In this document: positions 19,608 to 26,888 of the stretch, piece by piece
How positions within the stretch are numbered: the first letter of the stretch is position 1
Layout of the letters: each line of letters begins with the position of its first letter
Origin: Nemertoderma westbladi
Lineage: Eukaryota > Xenacoelomorpha > Nemertodermatida > Nemertodermatidae
Direction of reading: 5' to 3'
Length of the DNA stretch: 26,888 nt
NCBI GenBank assembly: GCA_032718475.1
Contig: JAUCBJ010003829.1
Coordinates: forward strand, 1-26,888
The notes under the pieces: generated by a model
The model's database searches: none
What the model was told of the DNA's origin: nothing
Seen by the model: the letters and a program-made list of their open reading frames with translations, nothing else
Translations under genes and position numbers: made by a program

Positions 19608-20138
19608 AATATCGCCGAAATCATATTCTATACCTTGCAATAATATGAATGTTTACAATTTTAGTCAGAGAGCACAAAGGCTAAAGTACATGCCAACTCG
19701 TGCAAAACTCAATAACTCTGCCAGAAAAGTTGAATTTCCGTCAATTGATATTAGTGACAAAAGTGCTTCTTTCCGATACTTTTGTCTTAACATAGGATGG
19801 TAGGAAGTGAAACAAGATGCGAATTGGTTCGAGTTCAATAATAAAAATAAATCGTTTTCAAAATATATACCTGTAAGTAAGAAGTATATACTAAGTACAG
19901 TACAGTATATCGGATATTTAGAATTAATAAACTTATCTATGAATCTATTTATGATTATGAACCTCTTTTGTAAATTCTTAAGTACCCAATAGGCGTTGAG
20001 GCACATAGGGGCCCACTTATAAATTATTTTGATTTCATCTGTTTATTAATTGCCTGAAATTTTATTTTTCATTCACTTTGATATAATAATATCTAGAACT
20101 TCATGGTATTATAATAATATCTTTGAAAATCAATTGTA
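19608..20138. promoter_or_regulatory. Laminin gamma upstream region
   Basis: No gene is supported; open frames on both strands overlap each other and the foldback fragment. An upstream ATG at 20103-20105 opens a three-codon frame (ATG GTA TTA TAA) ending 24 bases before the laminin start, which could act as a uORF if transcription begins above it. An in-frame TGA at 20124-20126 precedes the laminin ATG. Confidence 0.35.
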
Positions 20139-23100
20139 ATGGATGTATTAAAACCAACAATATCCTATTGGTTATTCGCATATTCGATTGTGGCGTTAAC
20201 TGTTTCTGTGGGAACACAACAAACAGACTCATTTAAACGCGAGCGCGTCCAATGTTACAACAAAGTGACGGGCCTCGCTCAAAAGTGCCAACCCTCCTTG
20301 GTAAACGTCGTGAGCGGTAGATACCTGGATGTTACGAACACCTGCGGAGGGAGGGGGGATGTTGGCACCAAATACTGCCTCCAAGTGCAAAGCAATCCGC
20401 TTCCACTCAGAAACCCCGGGCGTGCATGTCATCAGTGTTACAGAAGGGAGCACGGACGGCAGTTTATGACTGATATTGATAGCGATTCGGCCCCTACTTG
20501 GTGGCAGTCCGAAACCATGGCCGAGAGAATTCAATCCATACCCTTGAATATAACCATTGACCTTGGTCGCACTTACTACATTGTTTACGTGAGCATCAAG
20601 TTTCACACGAGCAGACCCGAGAGTATGACCATTCTACGGATGAAAAACTCGGATTCTGATTGGACGCCGTATCAATACTTCAGTCAATCTTGTAGGGAAA
20701 CTTTCAGAGTGCCGCCGAATCAAAAGATCACTAAATACAATATAGACCAGGTTGTCTGCACTGACAACGAGTACAGCTTGATGAACCCGCTTTCAGGAGG
20801 GGTGGTTTTGTTCAACCCATTGACTCGGGCCCGTAGTATGCACGAAGACTTCGATAAGAGTGATGTGTTGCATGAGTGGGTGCGAGCGAGGCAGTTGCGA
20901 TTCAGTTTCAATCGACTCCACACCTATGGGGATGAAGTCTACGGAGACGATGATGTGTTGCGAACTTACTTTTATGGAGTGCGAAGTCTTATGGTGAGCG
21001 CGATCTGTAGTTGCAACGGTCATGCATCGCGCTGCGAGAGAGCAGGCCCTGACGCCCTCCACCGGTGCGTCTGCGAACACCACACGGAGGGTGACGAGTG
21101 TTCGGCGTGTCAGGAGGGCTACCGGGACCAGCCGTGGGCGCGGGCCACCGACACCGATGCACACGAGTGTCTGCCTTGCCGATGTAATGGGTTCTCGCGA
21201 CGATGCGAGTTCGATGCTCAGTTGCACGAGCTGCGTGGACATGGAAGTCGGTGCGTGGACTGCGAAGGGAATCGGGATGGGGAGCAATGCGAGTATTGCA
21301 AACACGGGTTCTACAACTCGTCGGATGTGTGTCTCCCATGCGAGTGCGACCCATACGGCAGTCGTGGGCTGCAATGCGCGTCGACCACAGGTGCCTGCGA
21401 CTGTCTCCCTGGGGCTACCGGGAGGCGTTGCGACCGCTGCCAGGATGGCTATTATGGGCAGAATGAGGACGCGAACGGGTTGCGTGTTGGGGGTTGTCGC
21501 AGCTGTGAGTGCGACAATCGCGGGGCTGAGACGGACGAGTGCGACAAGGGTTTCGGACAGTGCCGGTGTAAGCGGCTCACCAGCGGGTTGAGATGCGATA
21601 GCTGCGCCGACGGCACTCACGATCTGCACCCTGATAATCCGTACGGCTGTGTGAACTGCTTCTGTTACGGACACACAGATTCGTGCACCGACAACAACGC
21701 CTATGTAAGCGCGAAATTAAACTTGGAAGCGGGCGGAGTTGATAGTTTAGAGGTTTTCGAAGTAACAGAGATTAACGGGGAATTCACCGGTACTTTTATT
21801 GGATTTGAAAGCAATACTTTTACTGCGCCGACTGGAAACAGTAAGGCATTCTACTTCAGCGCCCCCTCGCGTTACCTAGGCGACAAGCGACTCAGTTACG
21901 GGCAGAAGTTAACGTTTCAGGTAACCCTTAACAACGGGGACTTTTTCGGTGTTCATTGGGACGTGATTCTATCGGATGGGTCGCGGGGTCTAGTCTACCG
22001 TGTAGAGGCGCCCCCAAGCGAGGATATGAGAAATCGAGAGGCCTCGGTTCTGCTTTACCCGGAGTTCTGGAGTCCCCGAGTCTCACCGCTGGAATTCCAG
22101 ACGATGTTGTCACGTCTCCAGCGGCTGTGGATACGCGCGAGTTATGGGGAACAGGCCACGGCTACTCTCAGTGTACTGGAGTTGGGTACAGCGACCCCCG
22201 GTGCGCCATCTAGCGGCGAGGGAGCGCATTGGGTGGAGTTGTGCGACTGCCCGCCGGCGTACACTGGGGCCTTCTGCGAGCGGTGTTCAACCAATCACTA
22301 CCGCGAGTCTGAAGGAGGCCCGGCCACCGAGTGTCTACGCTGCGAGTGTTACGGGCACGCGGAGACCTGCGACCCGACCAACGGACGCTGCGAGTGCGCT
22401 CACAACACCGCCGGCGCGCATTGCGACGTCTGCGCTAAGGGTTTCTATGGCGATGCGACTGGGGGCAGTGCGGACGATTGCCAACCATGTCGGTGTCCTA
22501 ACAACGGGGAGTGTGTGGTCGGCAGTCACGGTGGGATGGTCTGCACAGACTGTCCGGACGGTACTACTGGGGACCTCTGTCAGTCCTGTAAAGATGGTTA
22601 CTACCGCCCTATTGGTTCCAGCACAGACAGACCCTGTCTAAAATGTAGTTGCTATGGTAACATTGATGAAAATGCTGTTGGTAATTGCGACAGAAACACT
22701 GGTTATTGTACGGGAAAATGTATTTACAACACAGATGGTAATCACTGCGAGAATTGTTTGCCCGGTTACTATGGTGACGCTACGGCTTACCCCAAGGGGG
22801 AGCAGTGCCAGCCATGTGGGTGTTACCCCCCAGGGACGCGCGAGAATTACTACCCAATAGGAAGTGGGTCTTTAGGACAGGAATGTGAGCGCTTTAATGG
22901 TGAGTGCGTATGTCACGATAATGTGGTAGGTCGGGATTGTAGTGCCTGCGCCGAGGGTTACTTTGGGATCGATAAAGGATCTGGTTGTACAAAATGCGAC
23001 TGCGACACTCTCGGTTCGAATAAAACATGCGACATTAACACTGGGGATTGTTTCTGTAAGCCGGGCGTTGGGCAGTCCAACTGCGGGCGATGCGAGGATG

Positions 23101-25040
23101 GTTACTTCAACCTAACCGCGGACGGGTGCACCCAATGCGGGTGTCACCCAGTCGGGTCGGTGGACCAGCAGTGCCACGCTGACGGTGTCTGTCGCTGTAA
23201 GACGAACGTGTTGGGCGACAAGTGCGACGCATGTCGGGAGAATCGTTACGATTTGGCGAACGGCTGCGATAAGCAATGCGATGTTTGTTACGATGTGGTT
23301 AAGGCGGCTTTCGATAAGCACGAAGACCTACTGGATGCGTTCAAGGCTTATTTCGACAATATCGATCCAAACGTTAAAGATAACTTCACTGACATTGAGT
23401 TTGAAAAGGAAATCGCCAAGATTAATAAGACTTTGCTGGAGTTACAACTCGATTCTTTAGTGTTGGATGTAGACAGGGTTGAGCACGATAATCTTACAAA
23501 ATACTGGTTGGACACTCTGGAGGAATTAAAAGAGAAAGAAGCTAATATCAATATATCTGTTGAAAACATTAAGAATTACACTTTGAGTACGAAAAAGTTA
23601 GTTTCTATCGCAACGGACGAAGTTGTTACTATTTCTAAACTTGTTGATACCATTGAAGATAAACTGGACGGTGAAGGTGCTGAGTCATTGGACGAGGCTC
23701 ACCTAGCCGCCCAGACCCTCGGAGTACAAGCTTCAGAACTCAGTAATAAAAGTATATACGCTAAGACGCAGGCCCTTGCGGTAATGGACAGCGCAGACGA
23801 TATACTGAAAACCGCAAACCAATCAGTAGAGAAGGCAGATGAAGCCCTTAATTATGTTAGAGGATTAGTGGCCGTCGATGTTGGTAGTGTTATTGATAAC
23901 ATGGATGACAACTTCTCCGATCTACAAATTCTAGCTAATGCCACTCGAAAAAACGCAACCTTGTTATTAGTTGAAGCCAAAGATATAATGGATAAGGCGA
24001 CAGAATTCTTAGATAGAGTTAAAGGTGATCTGCCTAAGGCCAACCTTACTAATCAGTTGATAGATGCTGAGGAGATGGAGCGCGATGCCAATGAGATAAT
24101 TGAACAGGCCAAAGCACTGAATGAATCGTTTTACAATAAATCTGGTGAAAGAATAGATATTGAATTAATCTACAACATGTTACAAGTTGAATTCGAAAAA
24201 GTTCAGGCAAATTTGAGCCGATGGATTGCCATCGCTGATGCGGCGAACGATTCCACTGCCAACTCGGTTCGTGAGGCCAACGCTTCCTACAACGAGGCCA
24301 TCGAGATGTTGAAAATACTTCGCGGATTCGACGACGACGTGAGTAAGAGTGAGACCGACGCGGTTAAAGCGATGGAGAAGATCGACAAAATATCCTCGTT
24401 GTTGGATGAGATTGAAGATAATTTTCTTGGTATTAAATCTGAATTGGATTACGCGGGTTCTAACGCTTCTGTTGCCCTCAATTCGAGTCGCGAGGCTTTC
24501 AACATCTCAATTAACATGAATTATACTTTAACTATTATTTCGGGTAACTATACCCGCATATCCGATGACATTACCGTAGCTATTGACATGGCGAATGATT
24601 TATTAAAGAATGTTTCGGTGCTTGAGGACGAGACTAATGAACTATTACTCAATGCTGACGAGGACGGACAGGCAGCTAATGATAGTCTCACTACCGCCAT
24701 AGAAGCGAATAAGCAAGCATCTGCATTCAATGCCTCGGTTAATGCATTTGATGCAACCGTGAAGGACATAGAAAGGACATTGAAAGAACTCCCAGATGTT
24801 AACATGGACGAGTTGAACGATCTACAAAAAACGTTAGATGATTTCACCGATAAATTACAAAATAGCGGTATTTCCGACGACATTAAACGAATGAAGGACG
24901 ATATTGAACTGTACGATAAGAAATACATAGACTATAGCAAAGCCATTGAACAAATAAAGAAAGACATTGCAAACATTCGTGATATTAAGGAAACTCTTCC
25001 AGACCAATGTTATAATCGGTTACAAATAGAACAAGAATAG
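20139..25040 (+). CDS. LAMC1: Laminin subunit gamma, single exon
   Basis: Secreted gamma chain of the heterotrimeric basement-membrane laminin, 1633 residues (human gamma-1 is 1609). Residues 1-27 are a signal peptide. The LN polymerisation domain runs ~28-289, with TWWQSETM and KFHTSRPES. Laminin-EGF repeats start at Cys290 (CSCNGHASRC) and are split by a laminin IV (L4) domain between Cys507 and Cys702; repeats resume to ~1046, about eleven in total as in gamma-1. The nidogen-site loop is NIDENAV at 841-847. Cys1047 and Cys1050 open the coiled coil, which continues to the end with many N-glycosylation sequons. Cys1624 matches the beta-gamma disulfide position and Glu1631 is third from the C-terminus, as required for integrin binding. 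One internal L4 and homology of the LN and C-terminus identify gamma rather than beta. The start has G at -3 and +4. No introns. Confidence 0.97.
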   Translation: MDVLKPTISYWLFAYSIVALTVSVGTQQTDSFKRERVQCYNKVTGLAQKCQPSLVNVVSGRYLDVTNTCGGRGDVGTKYCLQVQSNPLPLRNPGRACHQCYRREHGRQFMTDIDSDSAPTWWQSETMAERIQSIPLNITIDLGRTYYIVYVSIKFHTSRPESMTILRMKNSDSDWTPYQYFSQSCRETFRVPPNQKITKYNIDQVVCTDNEYSLMNPLSGGVVLFNPLTRARSMHEDFDKSDVLHEWVRARQLRFSFNRLHTYGDEVYGDDDVLRTYFYGVRSLMVSAICSCNGHASRCERAGPDALHRCVCEHHTEGDECSACQEGYRDQPWARATDTDAHECLPCRCNGFSRRCEFDAQLHELRGHGSRCVDCEGNRDGEQCEYCKHGFYNSSDVCLPCECDPYGSRGLQCASTTGACDCLPGATGRRCDRCQDGYYGQNEDANGLRVGGCRSCECDNRGAETDECDKGFGQCRCKRLTSGLRCDSCADGTHDLHPDNPYGCVNCFCYGHTDSCTDNNAYVSAKLNLEAGGVDSLEVFEVTEINGEFTGTFIGFESNTFTAPTGNSKAFYFSAPSRYLGDKRLSYGQKLTFQVTLNNGDFFGVHWDVILSDGSRGLVYRVEAPPSEDMRNREASVLLYPEFWSPRVSPLEFQTMLSRLQRLWIRASYGEQATATLSVLELGTATPGAPSSGEGAHWVELCDCPPAYTGAFCERCSTNHYRESEGGPATECLRCECYGHAETCDPTNGRCECAHNTAGAHCDVCAKGFYGDATGGSADDCQPCRCPNNGECVVGSHGGMVCTDCPDGTTGDLCQSCKDGYYRPIGSSTDRPCLKCSCYGNIDENAVGNCDRNTGYCTGKCIYNTDGNHCENCLPGYYGDATAYPKGEQCQPCGCYPPGTRENYYPIGSGSLGQECERFNGECVCHDNVVGRDCSACAEGYFGIDKGSGCTKCDCDTLGSNKTCDINTGDCFCKPGVGQSNCGRCEDGYFNLTADGCTQCGCHPVGSVDQQCHADGVCRCKTNVLGDKCDACRENRYDLANGCDKQCDVCYDVVKAAFDKHEDLLDAFKAYFDNIDPNVKDNFTDIEFEKEIAKINKTLLELQLDSLVLDVDRVEHDNLTKYWLDTLEELKEKEANINISVENIKNYTLSTKKLVSIATDEVVTISKLVDTIEDKLDGEGAESLDEAHLAAQTLGVQASELSNKSIYAKTQALAVMDSADDILKTANQSVEKADEALNYVRGLVAVDVGSVIDNMDDNFSDLQILANATRKNATLLLVEAKDIMDKATEFLDRVKGDLPKANLTNQLIDAEEMERDANEIIEQAKALNESFYNKSGERIDIELIYNMLQVEFEKVQANLSRWIAIADAANDSTANSVREANASYNEAIEMLKILRGFDDDVSKSETDAVKAMEKIDKISSLLDEIEDNFLGIKSELDYAGSNASVALNSSREAFNISINMNYTLTIISGNYTRISDDITVAIDMANDLLKNVSVLEDETNELLLNADEDGQAANDSLTTAIEANKQASAFNASVNAFDATVKDIERTLKELPDVNMDELNDLQKTLDDFTDKLQNSGISDDIKRMKDDIELYDKKYIDYSKAIEQIKKDIANIRDIKETLPDQCYNRLQIEQE

Positions 25041-25204
25041 CTTATTTATTGTGCATCTAGTACTTAAGATTTGAGTGCATGTATTTTGTAATAGTTGAAA
25101 TGGAATCATGACAGTTTCTTGGATTTCACAAGTTACTGATTGATTTATTTTAGTAAAGAATCTCCAGTTTTTAGTTGTACTAATTATTTTATATGTTTCT
25201 GATG

Positions 25205-25210
25205 ATTAAA
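25205..25210 (+). terminator. Candidate polyadenylation signal ATTAAA, laminin gamma
   Basis: The common variant ATTAAA is 165 bases after the laminin stop. The canonical AATAAA at 25930-25935 would give a ~900-base 3' UTR. Neither can be preferred from sequence alone. Confidence 0.35.
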
Positions 25211-25553
25211 TGTAATTATTTTTTCAAGGCCACTGTATCTAAATATTATACAGTGTTTTTATTTATATTATTATGTTATGTTTTCCTAAATCTAAAGTTA
25301 TATAAATCAATTCTTTCTCTAAAACACCTTTCTCAAAAAAGTATTACTAATTGACAATTTTCTATTATCAATGACAACGGCGCAGTTCTACACATTTAGA
25401 ATGTAATCGCTTTCTACTTTTATCGCTGTATCTATAACATAATTAGCACGTAACTAATTTATATTATGCTACACTCAATTTACATTATATACAAACGCTG
25501 AATTGGCTACAGAACAGACACCATGTCCTATAATACTGTGTAGTCTGTAAGTT

Positions 25554-25629
25554 AATTAAAGCCCCCCCCCCCCCCCCCAAATCTCTAAGATAAATTAAAG
25601 CCCCCCCCCCCCCCCAAATCTGTAAGATA
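25554..25629 (+). repeat. Tandem duplication of a poly-C module
   Basis: Two adjacent copies of AATTAAAG, poly-C, AAATCTSTAAGATA: the first at 25554-25592 with 17 C, the second at 25593-25629 with 15 C. They differ by one base outside the homopolymer (C versus G in TCT[C/G]TAAG), so the duplication is recent. Confidence 0.92.
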
Positions 25630-26888
25630 GTTTTGTGCTTAAATTTTACATCAGTCGCACCACAGTCCTTTACATTTAAATCTTTTAAATTATTTGTTAC
25701 GTTTAAATATATATATCTTTTCGTTATTTATTTCTGGAGGTGTGAAGGAGACATCGCAAAACTCTTACAACTCTATCTCACTTTCTTGAAATGATTCTTA
25801 AGGACAGGATTTACATGGTATAAGCTGTTAATTTTACCTGTAAATCTATTTATTGTGCTTACTTTGTTTAAAATACCGATTGAGCTCTAGTTGGTTGATT
25901 TCTGAGTTTAAATTTAATATTTTTATCTTAATAAATTTGTAAGCATAAATGTTTAAAGACGTGAGTATAATGTGTGCAGATACAAATAAGACATAAACAA
26001 CCAATAGTGACAGTGCGGTCTTGTCATATTATTTTATAGCGTATTTTATTGTGTTAGATTGCACGAAGGTAAATTATTTTATCTGCGTGATATAAAACTA
26101 AGATTTGTTCCAATCAATAAATAACTCACCAAAATGATAAAGTCGACCAAATACAGTCATACAGTATGTTATGTTGCACTTTACAGAGTGCTGATTCGAG
26201 TGGTTTGTTATTGTTACACGAACGAACGTAGTGAGTGGATACAAATATAGACACGAGGATCACACACGATGTCAGAAATTATTGGAAATTTTAGCGCTAG
26301 GAGATGCATTCCTCATTCCTGTATAGATTACTGAGGTTGCCGTGACAACGCATAGCATTTAAAGTTTCAGTTTCATTTTAAGTTGCGAGTACTTAAATTT
26401 ACAGCTTAACCCCTAATGTGTTGTTCTGATTTTGTAATGTGCTACATAACAACTCTGTTAATACTAGCGGTTTAAGTAAAATGTTGGAATTATAGCATGG
26501 TGGGTTGGGCTACCGGTTACATAAGCACTGAATTTTCAATATCTTTAGCTAATCTTAATGATTTTTACTATCATTTCGCGCAAACGTTTTCCAAATATAG
26601 TCGAAATTGACGACCAAAATTGACGGAATTCACAATTACAGTATTAATAGAGTCTTATGGATCTACAATTTTGGTTGTGCATAATTCGGTGATACGAAAT
26701 CAATGTTACCCTAAAAGGTTAATATAATTCAATGAAATGGTGGGCTATTTATTTAGGTCTATCATCTAGTTGATTCGTTGTAATACATTGTTAAACTTTA
26801 TTTATCATTGTATAGATAGGCGTTCTTGATTACTTGCTTTGTATAACATACCTATTTCTAGGTCATATGGCCACAATGAATTATGCCT

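Larger units (their letters stand above)
25041..26888. other. Laminin 3' UTR and downstream noncoding DNA
   Basis: No gene is seen to the end of the window. Potential polyadenylation signals are ATTAAA at 25205-25210 and AATAAA at 25930-25935 and 26116-26121. CGAACGAACGTAGTGAGTGGATAC, written here as CGAACGAACG plus TAGTGAGTGGATAC at about 26219-26242, resembles the start of the repeat units at 11283 and 11506. Confidence 0.5.

Noticed and set aside
19570-20006. Overlapping open frames on both strands upstream of laminin
   Set aside because: They overlap each other and a repeat fragment, have low-complexity composition, and match no family.
20139-25040. Laminin beta chain identity
   Set aside because: Beta chains have a different internal domain in place of L4. 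The L4 domain between split EGF repeats, the NID.NAV loop and the C-terminal Cys plus -3 Glu all indicate gamma.

Overview
This is a piece of animal (metazoan) nuclear genome. The clearest evidence is a complete laminin gamma chain, a basement-membrane protein found only in animals, together with a mitochondrial Lon protease, a eukaryotic guanylate kinase and the C-terminal end of a cytoplasmic poly(A)-binding protein. AT-rich intergenic DNA full of DNA transposons, a nested non-LTR retrotransposon, minisatellites and long C/G homopolymers suggests an invertebrate. I cannot place it in a phylum from this sequence. No virus, bacterial operon, CRISPR array or tRNA/rRNA gene was recognised.

Layout. 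1-633: 3' end of a PABPC-type gene (+). 634-3225: AT-rich DNA with an (AAT)n run and a 16-G tract. 3226-3897: guanylate kinase (-). 3898-6847: intergenic, dominated by a ~930-bp foldback element (5572-6506) with ~430-bp inverted arms. 6848-9757: Lon protease (+). 9758-20138: a 10-kb transposon-rich desert holding a (CCCCA)n microsatellite, a perfect 38-bp hairpin, a diverged tandem duplication, a ~320-bp hAT-like MITE, a CGGGAT-rich inverted-repeat element (12444-16667) with a dead RTE-like retrotransposon nested inside it (13052-16425, 11-bp target duplication), a 25-unit 33-bp minisatellite, further copies of a dispersed repeat, and a fragment of the foldback arm. 20139-25040: laminin gamma (+). 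25041-26888: noncoding, with a duplicated poly-C module.

The four host genes share no pathway: PABPC acts on mRNA, guanylate kinase in nucleotide metabolism, Lon in mitochondrial protein quality control, and laminin gamma in extracellular matrix. They look like ordinary neighbours rather than a functional cluster. The striking shared property is that every complete gene here is a single uninterrupted exon, including the 4.9-kb laminin and 2.9-kb Lon reading frames, whose relatives are typically split into many exons. I did not find a convincing new multi-gene biological system; the most notable signals are the intron-free genes and the repeat architecture.
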